Shown here: one piece after another, positions 1 to 7,900 of the stretch
Position numbering within the stretch: position 1 is the first letter of the stretch
Layout of the letters: each line of letters starts with the position of its first letter
DNA from: an uncultured Lachnospiraceae bacterium
Lineage (GTDB): Bacteria; Bacillota; Clostridia; Lachnospirales; Lachnospiraceae
Direction: 5' to 3'
Length of the DNA: 27,862 nucleotides
Assembly: GCA_910585215.1 (NCBI GenBank)
Contig: CAJUDQ010000001.1
Coordinates: 1 to 27,862 of the forward strand
The notes under the pieces: generated by a model
Databases searched by the model: none
What the model was told of the DNA's origin: nothing
The model's input: the letters and a program-made list of their open reading frames with translations, nothing else
Made by a program: the position numbers and the translations under genes

Positions 1-427
1 TTTTAAAGACTTGTTCTTGTCTGTAGTTATAGAATAGCTTATATGTGGTGTTTTGCCAAGTTTCAGGTGTCCCTTATATCCCCATAGCTAAAGCCTTAAC
101 TTAACCCACATTTGTGAAACTGCACAAAAGCTAGAAAATATTACATGCAATAAGACTTGAAAATTGTTTTAATTCTGTTTTTAGAAGCATTTTTTAATCA
201 TATATTGTGCAATATTACAATGGATTTTGAGATGTGGGTCAAGTTAAGAGCTAAAGCTAGGGGCTTTACGGCACATTCTGGTAAAAAAATAAAATGGATT
301 GTCAAATAAAAATACCGCCAAAACAGAAATTCAATCATTATATTTGTATGGCGCCACTGTTACTTTTTGATTTCCTGTGGTTTAAATCAGTTTTTTACTT
401 ATTATCAGTTTTTTCATTTTAAAATAA
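1..427. other. Gene-free left edge
   Basis: No start-to-stop reading frame with a ribosome binding site was found here on either strand. A minus-strand frame is open from about position 85 to the left edge, but it has no start codon and no recognisable motif. The stretch holds the imperfect inverted repeat at 80-263. Just after the GNAT stop codon on the minus strand, the sequence AAAAAACTGAT occurs twice. Nothing else could be assigned. Confidence 0.5.
80..263. repeat. Imperfect inverted repeat of about 32 bp arms
   Basis: The arm at 80-111 is matched in reverse complement by 232-263. Both inner halves read ATGTGGGT, one variable base, then AAGTTAAG. The outer halves share GCT, a variable middle, AGCTA and GGGG, with a few substitutions and one-base indels. 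The arms are separated by 120 bp of AT-rich DNA with no gene. It could be the ends of a small non-autonomous mobile element, a solo remnant of an insertion sequence, or a folded RNA. No target-site duplication was visible. Confidence 0.55.
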
Positions 428-940
428 TTAATGAAAAGTAATCCAAAATCTTTGTTCTGTTATATTATCAACTACAATTTCATTCTCAAGAACTCCCCCA
501 TTGTTTATAATACTTTTGGCAGAACCAATATTATCCTTGTCGCAGACCATTAAAACTTTATCAATACCTAATTTCCTGCACTCCTCTAATGCTAGTCCAA
601 TCATCTGTGTTGCAATTCCTTTTCTTCTCTCTGATGGTCTGACTCCGTCGCCTATATGCCCGCCGTTTAATAAAAGTGCTTCATTTAAATAATGCCTGAT
701 ATTGACAGCCCCAACCATAATATTCCTATCCTCGTCTAAACAAAAAAATGTAGAATCCGGCACCATGCCTTCTTTTGTATGTTTTACCTCAAGATTTTCA
801 CAATAATACTCAAAATCATGATAATCCAACCGGCGAATTGCGTATGGAATAATTTTTTCGCCAGAAGAAGACCATTCATCTAACATATCTGTAATTTGAA
901 CTTGATATTCCTTTGCTGCTTTCACTAATCTTAATTTCAT
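428..940 (-). CDS. GNAT family N-acetyltransferase
   Basis: 170-residue protein with the GNAT fold signature. The acetyl-CoA pyrophosphate loop is visible as VRPSERRKGIA (about residues 101-111), followed by a helix of the type that packs on it (TQMIGLALEECRKLG). The C-terminal half carries DKDNIGSAKSIINNGG, the usual 'N...A...nGF' part of small-molecule acetyltransferases. These enzymes transfer acetyl from acetyl-CoA to an amine; the substrate cannot be told from sequence. The ATG follows AAGGAG at a good distance. It is the last gene of the minus-strand run at this edge, with its own consensus-like promoter at 1190-1218. The family call is secure; the function is not. Confidence 0.88.
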   Translation of the reverse strand: MKLRLVKAAKEYQVQITDMLDEWSSSGEKIIPYAIRRLDYHDFEYYCENLEVKHTKEGMVPDSTFFCLDEDRNIMVGAVNIRHYLNEALLLNGGHIGDGVRPSERRKGIATQMIGLALEECRKLGIDKVLMVCDKDNIGSAKSIINNGGVLENEIVVDNITEQRFWITFH

Positions 941-1011
941 AAAATCTTTTCTCCTTCAAATATATTACTTATCATCCAAAATCAATAAATTTTCTATTTC
1001 GAGCTTATTTA

Positions 1012-1131
1012 TTATACAGCTATGCTTCTTGGTTTTTTATTATAATCAATTCCTGCTAATAGATTTTCATCATTGTAATTTTCACCTTGCTTTGCTTCTA
1101 TCAATTTACCAATTTCAGATATTATAACAAT
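1012..1131 (-). other. Possible C-terminal coding remnant in the GNAT leader
   Basis: A minus-strand frame of 39 sense codons between stop codons reads like protein, not spacer: EIGKLIEAKQGENYNDENLL, then AGIDYNKKPRSIAV, then TAA. It has no ATG, GTG or TTG start with a ribosome binding site. It lies inside the roughly 240-nt leader between the candidate promoter at 1190-1218 and the GNAT start. It may be the 3' tail of a deleted gene. I do not recognise the family, and chance cannot be ruled out for so short a frame. Confidence 0.25.
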
Positions 1132-1189
1132 CTAACAACATGTATGTCTTTTCTATTATAGAATAACGATTCATCTGTTATACTTTGAA

Positions 1190-1218
1190 AATATACATAC
1201 ATTTTTCCGATTTGTCAA
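1190..1218 (-). promoter_or_regulatory. Sigma-A type promoter for the GNAT gene
   Basis: On the minus strand TTGACA (1213-1218) is followed by exactly 17 bp and then TATATT (1190-1195). This is a near-consensus housekeeping promoter pointing at the GNAT gene, about 240 nt away. The leader is long and contains the possible coding remnant at 1012-1131. Confidence 0.55.
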
Positions 1219-1264
1219 CAATACTTTATATAATTGAATAACTTAATTTTCCGAAAAAGAAGTA

Positions 1265-1311
1265 AAACACTGTAACTTTCATTTCAACTTAAGATGAAAG
1301 TTACAGTGTTT
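1265..1311 (-). terminator. Terminator hairpin after the AraC/GyrI gene
   Basis: A perfect 18-bp stem (AAACACTGTAACTTTCAT and its reverse complement) closes an 11-nt loop. On the minus strand it lies 45 nt past the AraC stop codon and is followed by a T-rich run (TTTACTTCTTTTTC), as expected of an intrinsic terminator. The plus-strand side is less T-rich. Confidence 0.75.
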
Positions 1312-1355
1312 CTGTATTTTCGGAGCATGGACTTATTTAACCAAATCTCCAATTT

Positions 1356-2243
1356 TTAATTTTTCTCAACCGGAACCCATAACTCGCAAAACAGACCACT
1401 TTCCCCATTTTCAAAGTATATTTCATAGTCTGTATCATCTGTCTGCATATATCCTGTCTGTGGAACAAATTCTTTGAAAAATTTACTCCATGTCTCACCC
1501 AGACAGTCTCCGTCAGGACCAAAACATTGAAAGACAGCATAGTCGGCAGGTTCCGTTTTCCATATAGAATAACCATTTTTTGTAAACTGCTCTAATTTGG
1601 CAATATCCGTATCCTCATCAATCACGACACCAATTCCATAATTAAAATGAGTTTCGCTCTCTCTTACCGGACTGCACATGCCATACAAATCTCTTTTTCC
1701 CTCAGCGCGAAGAAGCTTCATAGGTTCAATCAGATTTTTTTCTGCACATTCTTCCCAGAAATCAGAAATGCTGTGGTCATTGTCATCGTTGGCAATTTCA
1801 TTTGGAAATGCTTTTACCAATGCAATAAACTGCTCGCCTTCTCTGTGCTCCATTCTGTAATCCATAATATTACCACCTTCCAATATAATTTTTATTACAA
1901 GTGGATTAAATAAATGAAGCGTTGCTCCTTTGTGCTTTGCCTGTTTTGGAGTTGAGCCATGAAATCTTGAAAAGGCTTTCGAAAAGCCTTCCGGAGATTC
2001 ATAACCATATTTATATGCAGCCTGAATCACCGATATATCAGTTGTCTGCAATTCCTGTGCTGCTAATGTAAGACGCCGTTTTCTAATATATTCGTTCGCT
2101 GTCATTCCTGTAATAAAACTAAATGCATGGTGAAACTGGTAGCCTGACATATGCACACTTTTTGCAACATCAATATAATTTATATTTTCACAAATATGTT
2201 CTTCCATATAACATATGGCCTGCTGTATAAGCTGTATCAACAT
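1356..2243 (-). CDS. AraC-family regulator with GyrI-like effector domain
   Basis: 295 residues. The N-terminal 105 residues are two AraC/XylS helix-turn-helix motifs: IDVAKSVHMSGYQFHHAFSF, and the second ending in YGYESPEGFSKAFSRFHGSTP, the typical 'GY.s...F.raF....G.tP' signature. From about residue 125 the protein matches the GyrI-like small-molecule binding domain (YRMEHREGEQFIALV, later YAVFQCFGP and a terminal CELWVPVE). Proteins of this build sense amphipathic compounds and control resistance or efflux genes. The start is an ATG after AAGGAGGG. Its target is not evident; the flanking ASCH, GNAT and VOC genes face the same way. It shares its two-domain build with the protein at 8061-8978. 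Confidence 0.9.
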   Translation of the reverse strand: MLIQLIQQAICYMEEHICENINYIDVAKSVHMSGYQFHHAFSFITGMTANEYIRKRRLTLAAQELQTTDISVIQAAYKYGYESPEGFSKAFSRFHGSTPKQAKHKGATLHLFNPLVIKIILEGGNIMDYRMEHREGEQFIALVKAFPNEIANDDNDHSISDFWEECAEKNLIEPMKLLRAEGKRDLYGMCSPVRESETHFNYGIGVVIDEDTDIAKLEQFTKNGYSIWKTEPADYAVFQCFGPDGDCLGETWSKFFKEFVPQTGYMQTDDTDYEIYFENGESGLFCELWVPVEKN

Positions 2244-2481
2244 CTATTTAACCCTCCTTGTATGTATTTATTATAATCAGCCATACTCAAAAAATCCTGT
2301 CCTTGTTTGCACAAATTTGTCTTACTTTTTCGGCATCTGCTTTGCTTGGTTTCAGATTTTTTGTTTAAGATTTACATAACGAGCTTACAATTATGAAATG
2401 GCTTTATCCTCTGTTTTCGTTTTTTATTGTTAAATTTAAGAAAATATCTTCCTGTAACTTTGTTTGTACTTTTCGTCTGAC

Positions 2482-2847
2482 TTATCTCTTTAAGATTTTA
2501 ATAACCTTAAATATTTCAAATTCAACTTTCGTATTTTCATTAAAATCAGGTTTTATTAACTGGAAAAACTCTATATGCGCTGTTTTCCACTCTTCAAAGT
2601 CTCCTTCGCCTTCCAGCTCTGCCAGTTCTTTTGTTATATTTTTAAACTCGGTTACTATTACTTTTATCGTTTTTGTAATACAAGCGGCTTGTCCATTTTC
2701 ATAGAGCAGAATGGATTCTTCACCTGCTTTGGAAATACTGTTTTCCTCATAAATAGAAGTGGTAGCAGTCTTTTTTCCTTGCAGTACCAAATCAACCAAT
2801 CTATTATTATCCACTCCAAACCGCCATGTTTTCATATTTCCATTCAT
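2482..2847 (-). CDS. ASCH domain-containing protein
   Basis: 121-residue single-domain protein. The ASCH (PUA-like) hallmark is GKKTATTS near residues 24-31, preceded by FGVDNNRLVDLVLQ. The remainder alternates strands and helices ending in VEFEIFKVIKILKR, the usual closing strand of the beta barrel. ASCH proteins are predicted to bind RNA or nucleotides; some act as nucleoside-derivative amidohydrolases. A specific activity cannot be assigned. The start is ATG after AAAGG; a second Met four residues in is a possible alternative. It lies between AraC and GNAT genes on the same strand. Confidence 0.8.
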   Translation of the reverse strand: MNGNMKTWRFGVDNNRLVDLVLQGKKTATTSIYEENSISKAGEESILLYENGQAACITKTIKVIVTEFKNITKELAELEGEGDFEEWKTAHIEFFQLIKPDFNENTKVEFEIFKVIKILKR

Positions 2848-2918
2848 ACTGTCTGCCTTTCTGCCACTATTCTATCTTTCTATACATCATTTTAACTTAT
2901 ACCTTCTATAGAAAATTT

Positions 2919-3437
2919 TTACAATTCTTTTCTCATATATCCACAGGTAAATGGAAAAAAATCATATTTTTGGGTTTTAATATGTTTTGCCCCATTTACT
3001 TCATACCAATTTCGCAATTTTGTGTTTTCTTCTACAATACCAATATTTAGCCGACAGCATCCCATTTTTTCAGCCTCGGAGAAGGCGTGTTTTAAAAGAC
3101 TTTTTCCGATGTTATTATGCCGGTATTCTTCCAGCACACACAGATTATTTAATTCACATTCGTCGTTGTTCTGTTTTAGAAGCGAATAATATCCAACAAT
3201 TTGTTCATCCTCCCAATATGCAAACATTGGTCTTTTCTCCTGCTCATAATGGTATAATAAACGCTGCAGAGTAGTCGCAAATGCTGTAAATCTTGGAGCC
3301 TCTTTTTCCGTAAATCCAAGTTCATCTGCAACCGTTTTAAAACTGCTGCGGATAACCTCAACACATTGTTCCAAATCATTTTTACATACTGCGCGAATAT
3401 TTTTGTTATTTATATCTTCTGATAATTCATTCTGCAT
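2919..3437 (-). CDS. GNAT family N-acetyltransferase
   Basis: 172 residues. Motif A is clear: LNNLCVLEEYRHNNIGKSLL followed by KHAFSEAEKMG, with the acetyl-CoA loop R-H-N-N-I-G. It is preceded by the central strands (MFAYWEDEQIVGYYSLLKQ) and followed by LNIGIVEENTKLRNWYEVNG, the usual position of the conserved W-Y/NG turn. The N-terminal part (VRAVCKNDLEQCVEVI-like) is the substrate-side helix region. Substrate unknown. The gene begins 15 nt after the end of the frameshifted VOC gene, so the two may have been co-transcribed. It is not closely similar to the GNAT at 428-940. Confidence 0.87.
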   Translation of the reverse strand: MQNELSEDINNKNIRAVCKNDLEQCVEVIRSSFKTVADELGFTEKEAPRFTAFATTLQRLLYHYEQEKRPMFAYWEDEQIVGYYSLLKQNNDECELNNLCVLEEYRHNNIGKSLLKHAFSEAEKMGCCRLNIGIVEENTKLRNWYEVNGAKHIKTQKYDFFPFTCGYMRKEL

Positions 3438-3451
3438 TTTATACCTCTTTT

Positions 3452-3894
3452 TTATATATTTTTATCTTTTATGTAATCTCCAGTAATTTCAATTGTGTTT
3501 CCGTCCAAATCCTTCAGACAAAAATACCAGTATGGACTCCCTGCATTTACATATCTGTCAAATCAGTTCCTATTCTCAAATCTTTAATTCTGTTATATTC
3601 TTTTTTCAAATCATCTGTACATAGATTTATCACTATCTTTCCACTGTTTGAGTTGTGTATAATTTGTTCCATATCATCATACAGCGCATATTCCTCCCCT
3701 TTGCGAATCACTTCGTCTGGATGCATGGCGTCAAATTTTCCATTCATAATAGACAATCCCAGACCGTCTATTTGAAAACATGCAAAACGTGTCTTATTTT
3801 GTGCTGTCACATCCCGTTTCAAAAGTTTTTTATAAAACTTCAATGCACCCTCAAAATTTTGAGTAATAATATAAACAGTTCCAAATGTAATCAT
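3452..3894 (-). pseudogene. VOC/glyoxalase-like protein, frameshifted near the 3' end
   Basis: The first frame (3547-3894, 115 residues) is a vicinal-oxygen-chelate domain: FGTVYIITQNFEGALKFYKK, then FACFQIDGLGLSIMNG, then GKIVINLCTDDLKKEYNRIK. It stops early at TDLTDM. Directly downstream in another frame the missing last strand continues: RYVNAGSPYWYFCLKDLDG, then NTIEITGDYIKDKNI and TAA at 3452-3454. Together they make a family-length protein of about 140 residues, so a short indel near 3555 has broken the gene. One simple explanation is loss of seven bases between two GATAT copies (inferred). The shortened product would lack the closing strand of the second beta-alpha-beta module. Start is ATG after GGAAGG. 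Confidence 0.8.
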
Positions 3895-3968
3895 AATTTC
3901 TGCTTCCTTCCATAAATATAAAATTATTTTTCATCTTCTCTTACTTGTTTTGCTATATCATAATAAAA

Positions 3969-4016
3969 CACGCTTATGCGTGCACAGGTCTTCAAACGGA
4001 GAAAAGCGAAGTTTGA
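3969..4016. repeat. Tandem-hairpin intergenic element, copy 1
   Basis: Two hairpins in a row: CACGC-TTAT-GCGTG (3969-3982), then TCAAAC and GTTTGA arms with a 13-nt loop (3992-4016). The layout, the ATGCGTGC core and the TCAAAC arm are shared with the element at 7214-7256. Read on the minus strand the first hairpin is followed by TTTTATTAT, so it may also end metF transcripts. Confidence 0.6.
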
Positions 4017-4064
4017 CTACATTATATCATATCTCATTTATAAATAATCTGCCTTTTTATTTCT

Positions 4065-4925
4065 TTATATAACATTTCGAATCCCTTCGCATATTTTCCG
4101 CGCCACTGCCGGATTATTCATGGTATATAAATGAATCCCTTCTATATCACTTGACAACAAATCAATAATCTGACTCAGAGCATACGACATTCCGGCATCG
4201 AAAAGTGCTGCTTTATTATTCTCATACCTGTGAATAATTTTCTGAAAACGCTCTGGAAAAGATGCTCCACACATTGTTACCATCCTTTTTATCTGGGCCG
4301 CATTAATCACTGGCATAATGCCTGGAATCACCGGTACTTCAATTCCTGCAATCCGGCAGTCCTCAACAAAACGAAAGAAATAATCATTGTCAAAAAAAAG
4401 CTGAGAAAGCAATATTTCTGCTCCTGAATCTACTTTCTTTCTCAGATATTTCATTTCGCTTACCCTGTTTTCTGATTCAGGATGACATTCAGGATAACAT
4501 GCACCAGCAATACAAAAGCTTTCTTTCTGTCTTAGATAGTTTATTAAATCAGAAGCATGCTTAAAATCCTCTTTTTCCTGAATATCTGGATTTTTATCTC
4601 CCCTTAATGCAAGAATATTGTGGATTCCTTCATTTTTTAATACTTCTGAAAACTCATCTATTTCCGATTTGCTGTAACAAAGACAAGTTAAATGTACTAC
4701 AGGTTCTACATGATAATTATATTTAATTTTTTTTGCAAGTTCTATGGTACGGTTACAATTTGAACTGCCACCTGCTCCAAATGTTACACTGATAAAATCA
4801 GGATTTAATTCACATAAAACTCCCAAGGTTTCATCAATATTTTTCAGCTCACTGTCTTTTTTGGGTGGAAAAATTTCAAAAGACAAGCTTCTTTTCCCTT
4901 TTTTGTATATATCTGAAATTTTCAT
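4065..4925 (-). CDS. metF: 5,10-methylenetetrahydrofolate reductase
   Basis: 286 residues, close to the usual bacterial MetF length of about 290-300. It reduces 5,10-methylene-THF to 5-methyl-THF with an FAD cofactor, feeding methionine synthesis and, in anaerobes, methyl-branch C1 metabolism. Visible family motifs are SFEIFPPKKDSEL (N-terminal strand with the catalytic Glu), FISVTFGAGGSS, VHLTCLCYSK, NILALRGD (FAD/folate region), CIAGACYPECHPES and QLFFDNDYFFRFVEDC. It has its own candidate promoter over the end of the upstream kinase gene and no MetV or RnfC-like partner next to it. No SAM riboswitch fits in its short leader. Electron donor unknown. Confidence 0.95.
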   Translation of the reverse strand: MKISDIYKKGKRSLSFEIFPPKKDSELKNIDETLGVLCELNPDFISVTFGAGGSSNCNRTIELAKKIKYNYHVEPVVHLTCLCYSKSEIDEFSEVLKNEGIHNILALRGDKNPDIQEKEDFKHASDLINYLRQKESFCIAGACYPECHPESENRVSEMKYLRKKVDSGAEILLSQLFFDNDYFFRFVEDCRIAGIEVPVIPGIMPVINAAQIKRMVTMCGASFPERFQKIIHRYENNKAALFDAGMSYALSQIIDLLSSDIEGIHLYTMNNPAVARKICEGIRNVI

Positions 4926-4972
4926 TTCTTTTTACCATCCTTTTCATGAAATTTGATTGTTTTTTGTGTCGT

Positions 4973-5002
4973 ATTTTACCATATTTATACATCTATTATC
5001 AA
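4973..5002 (-). promoter_or_regulatory. Candidate metF promoter
   Basis: On the minus strand TTGATA (4997-5002) is separated by 18 bp from TAAAAT (4973-4978). The -35 box overlaps the stop codon of the histidine kinase gene, which would let metF be transcribed separately from the kinase-regulator pair. Confidence 0.4.
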
Positions 5003-6447
5003 GAGTTCTGTGAAAATACAAAAGAAAAAACTGTATAATTATGTGCATTGCTTTCACATTTTATCATAATATTATGACGTTCTGCAATTTGTTTTGCAAT
5101 AGGAAGTCCAAGACCACTTCCACTTTTATTTTGTTCTGAACTTTGTTTGTAAAACCTGTCAAATATATGAGGAATATCTTCAGGTAAAATACCATTTCCA
5201 CAATCAGCAATAGAAATAATAATATTATCTTTTGTACGATACATTTTCACAGATATCGAACTGCTCAATGGAGAAAATTTGATAGCGTTATCTAAAATAA
5301 TCATAAACATTTGTCTTAATCTTCCATAATCTCCCAAAAAACAAATGTTTCCAACCTGATTTTCAAATTTTATTTGAATCTGCTTATGTTTTGCAACCCT
5401 TTGCATAGAACGTATTACTTCTGTTAATATATCCGTAAGATTTAGTTCTGTTTTTTCAATTTGAAAATTTGTATTTTGAAGTCTTGAAAGCTCCAGTAAA
5501 TCATTCACCAAACGCTCAAGATGTGTTGTATCAGATAACATCTGACAAAAATATTCCTGCATTTCATCTGAATCCGTAATAAGTCCCTGCTCAAGAACCT
5601 CAAGAGAACCCTTTATTACTGTTACAGGAGTGCGCAGTTCATGAGAAATATTCGATACAAAATCCTGTCGCATTTTATCCAGTCTCTTTCGCTCCTCCTC
5701 TACCCCCGATAACTGTATAAACAATTTATCAATATTGCAGGCAAGAAAACCGATTTCATCATTTTGCTCTACCTCGGTGCGTGCGGAATAATCTCCCCTC
5801 ATAACCTTATCTGCTGCTCCCTGTATTTTTTTTAACGGATTGATAAAATGACGGGCTAGGAAAACTGAGAGAACTGATGCCAGAAACAAAGCAACAAAAA
5901 TACAAAATATCAGAATAACAACACCATCACGCTGTGCATTTTTGATACCATTAATTGGGCTATGTAGAAGAAGAGCTGCTGTAATATTTCCATCTGTATC
6001 ATAAACCGGAGCTCCCACCGTAATAGAGGGAACATCCAGTACAGAACTGAATTCCCTGTTTGATACTACCTTTCCATCAAATACCTGTTTAATTAAACTT
6101 TCTGCCCCTGACGGCAGCTCGTTATAAGAAAAAGAATTGTTTTTATGGCTCATTTGAATTGTCTGCGCATATTCATCTACCAACCATACTTCGCTCATGG
6201 CAATATCATCAATAAACCGTAAATAAGCTCCATATCCACCAGACATTCCCTGTCCCTTATGGTCTTTCTGAAAAAATTCAGAAAGCGTATCTGCAATAGA
6301 AACTGCCCTGATTTCTAATTCCTCTTCATGTATTTTTGTCGTATGCCTAGTAAATAATGCCCAGAAAAGTATACCTGCAATTACAGAAAACAGCAAAAGC
6401 ACCACTGAAAAATATCCAATTAATCGATAAGTAATTTTATGCTTCAT
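4999..6447 (-). CDS. HAMP-containing sensor histidine kinase
   Basis: 482 residues. A membrane helix (about 10-32) is followed by an extracytoplasmic sensor of about 140 residues with PAS/Cache-like character (YLRFIDDIAMSEVWLVDEY, later VGAPVYDTDGNITAALLLHS). Then come TM2 (about 175-198), HAMP (199-250), HisKA with NISHELRTPVTVI (phospho-acceptor His269), and HATPase_c with the N-box ILDNAIKFSP, G1 box ADCGNG and G2 box GSGLGL. It phosphorylates the regulator encoded just upstream: the ATG overlaps that gene's TGA by 4 nt (ATGA), a sign of translational coupling. The signal is unknown. The divergent secreted DUF2680 gene is a plausible target or partner (inference). Confidence 0.94.
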   Translation of the reverse strand: MKHKITYRLIGYFSVVLLLFSVIAGILFWALFTRHTTKIHEEELEIRAVSIADTLSEFFQKDHKGQGMSGGYGAYLRFIDDIAMSEVWLVDEYAQTIQMSHKNNSFSYNELPSGAESLIKQVFDGKVVSNREFSSVLDVPSITVGAPVYDTDGNITAALLLHSPINGIKNAQRDGVVILIFCIFVALFLASVLSVFLARHFINPLKKIQGAADKVMRGDYSARTEVEQNDEIGFLACNIDKLFIQLSGVEEERKRLDKMRQDFVSNISHELRTPVTVIKGSLEVLEQGLITDSDEMQEYFCQMLSDTTHLERLVNDLLELSRLQNTNFQIEKTELNLTDILTEVIRSMQRVAKHKQIQIKFENQVGNICFLGDYGRLRQMFMIILDNAIKFSPLSSSISVKMYRTKDNIIISIADCGNGILPEDIPHIFDRFYKQSSEQNKSGSGLGLPIAKQIAERHNIMIKCESNAHNYTVFSFVFSQNS

Positions 6448-7136
6448 TCTGCCATTCCCTCAAATTTATATCCCATTCCCCAGACCGTTTTTATTTGCCA
6501 GTTTGGATGCGGAACCTTATCCAGTTTCGCACGCAACCTTTTTATATGACTGTCAACTGTACGATTGTCTCCAAAATAATCATATCCCCATAAATCACTT
6601 AACAAATTATCTCGGGAAAATATTTTTCCGCGATTATCAAGCAGAGTCCAAAGAATTTCCAGTTCTTTTTTTGTCAAAATAATTCTTTGATTTTCAACAG
6701 TTACAATGGCATTGTCCAGACAAACAGTGAGATTATCATAAACAATCTGATTTTGTTCGTTATTTTTATCGGAACAGTCAATTCGACGCAAAACAGCACG
6801 TATTCTTGCCATTACTTCACTTCCGGAAAAAGGTTTGACAATATAATCATCTGCTCCGATATCCAATCCCATAATGCGTTCAAAATCTTCGCCTCGGGCT
6901 GTTATCATGATAATCGGTACATTTGAAATTCTTCGAATTTCCCTGCATACTTCAAATCCATCCTTCTTTGGCATCATAACATCCAAAAGAATAATTGCAA
7001 ATTTATTTTGTTTAAATAATTCTACAGCTTCCTCTCCATTATAGGCAATCACTGGCTCATAATTTTCTTTTTTAGCAAATTCACTCAAAATTTTAGTTAT
7101 TTGAATATTATCATCTGCAATTAAAATTTTATTCAT
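6444..7136 (-). CDS. OmpR-family response regulator
   Basis: 230 residues from the chosen ATG. The receiver domain has acidic residues in IADDN (8-10), phospho-acceptor Asp52 (LLDVMMPKKDGFE), Thr79 and Lys101 (KPFSG). The C-terminal winged helix has LTKKELEILWTLLDN, FSRDNLLSDLWGYDYFGDNR and the recognition-helix segment TVDSHIKRLRAKLD. It is the DNA-binding partner of the kinase encoded at 4999-6447. An upstream ATG (7145) directly abuts AAGGAG, so the ATG nine bases later, read MNKILIADD, is preferred. The upstream region holds a tandem-hairpin element and the divergent DUF2680 promoter. Confidence 0.94.
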   Translation of the reverse strand: MNKILIADDNIQITKILSEFAKKENYEPVIAYNGEEAVELFKQNKFAIILLDVMMPKKDGFEVCREIRRISNVPIIMITARGEDFERIMGLDIGADDYIVKPFSGSEVMARIRAVLRRIDCSDKNNEQNQIVYDNLTVCLDNAIVTVENQRIILTKKELEILWTLLDNRGKIFSRDNLLSDLWGYDYFGDNRTVDSHIKRLRAKLDKVPHPNWQIKTVWGMGYKFEGMAE

Positions 7137-7213
7137 CAATATCATCTCCTTAAATTTATTCTATTACAAAGTTTTGTTTTTTGTGCTTTTATGATTTTAT
7201 TTTATCACAAAGA

Positions 7214-7256
7214 AGCACGCGGATGCGTGCTCACGTCATCAAACTTTGTTTGATGA
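7214..7256. repeat. Tandem-hairpin intergenic element, copy 2
   Basis: AGCACGC-GGAT-GCGTGCT (7214-7231) is followed after four bases by TCATCAAAC-TTT-GTTTGATGA (7236-7256). Both stems are perfect. It sits between the divergent regulator and DUF2680 genes and resembles the element at 3969-4016. It may be a small dispersed palindromic element or a transcript-end structure. Confidence 0.65.
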
Positions 7257-7293
7257 TATTTTACCACAAAATAGACTATATAAAAACATGATT

Positions 7294-7321
7294 TTGCCAC
7301 AATTTACTTGTATGATATATT
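7294..7321 (+). promoter_or_regulatory. Promoter of the DUF2680 gene
   Basis: TTGCCA (7294-7299), 16 bp, then TATATT (7316-7321) preceded by TGA, which gives an extended -10 (TGnTATATT). The start codon is 45 nt downstream, a normal leader length. Confidence 0.5.
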
Positions 7322-7365
7322 TGAAATTAAAAATAAAACAAATACTATTTCAGGAGGTTTTTAAA

Positions 7366-7857
7366 ATGAAACATTTAAAATGTAAAATAGCTCTATTTAT
7401 GGCGGTTTCCTTCTTCTGTTCTAATCCTGCTACTACAGCAATGGCGGCTGATTATCAGACACCTGCCAGCATAGTTGCTTCTCTGATTGGAAAAACAGTC
7501 ACGGATGTAATTCAGGAAAGATTTAACACTGGAAAAACTTATGGAACAATAGCAGCAGAAGCCGGTAAACTGGAAGAATTTAAAAATGAAATGCTGGATA
7601 ACAAAGAAAAAATACTGAATGATAAGGTAGAAAATAACTTAATTTCCCAAGAACAAGCGGATGAAATTCTGGATACCATAAAAGAACGTCAAGCTGTATG
7701 TGATGGTACAGGATTTGGACAGGGCAATGGAACTGGAAATGGTTCTGGCAGAAGAAACGGTGTCGGCAGAGGACAGGGTAGTGGCTTTGGAAATGGTGTC
7801 GGCAGAGGACAAGGTGCCGGTTTGAGAAATGGTACCTGTATATATTATAATAACTAA
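7366..7857 (+). CDS. Secreted DUF2680 (YckD-like) protein with glycine-rich tail
   Basis: 163 residues from the ATG after CAGGAGG; an upstream in-frame extension has no ribosome binding site. Residues 1-28 form a Sec signal peptide (KCKIALFMAVSFFCS, cleavage likely near AMA-AD). Residues 30-110 match DUF2680: TPASIVASLIGKTVTDVI, GKTYGTIAAEAGKLEEFK and ISQEQADEILDTIKERQ, alpha-helical. The last 50 residues are a low-complexity tail rich in Gly, Asn and Arg with repeats of the type NGVGRGQGSGFG, ending GTCIYYNN. It acts outside the membrane; the role of the family is unknown. It is divergent from a two-component system, which may control it. A good terminator follows at 7901. Confidence 0.85.
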   Translation: MKHLKCKIALFMAVSFFCSNPATTAMAADYQTPASIVASLIGKTVTDVIQERFNTGKTYGTIAAEAGKLEEFKNEMLDNKEKILNDKVENNLISQEQADEILDTIKERQAVCDGTGFGQGNGTGNGSGRRNGVGRGQGSGFGNGVGRGQGAGLRNGTCIYYNN

Positions 7858-7900
7858 AGATTGTAACAGCATATTATATTGTACAGATTAATAAGTATCC

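Noticed and set aside
1..85. Minus-strand frame open to the left edge (GHLKLGKTPHISYSITTD)
   Set aside because: There is no start codon in frame and no recognised family. It could be part of something left of the window but cannot be supported.
2393..2704. Plus-strand frame across the ASCH gene
   Set aside because: It is Phe/Ser-rich, lacks a ribosome binding site and is antisense to a clear protein family.
4926..4998. SAM or folate riboswitch in front of metF
   Set aside because: The leader after the candidate promoter is under 50 nt and shows no riboswitch-like pairing.
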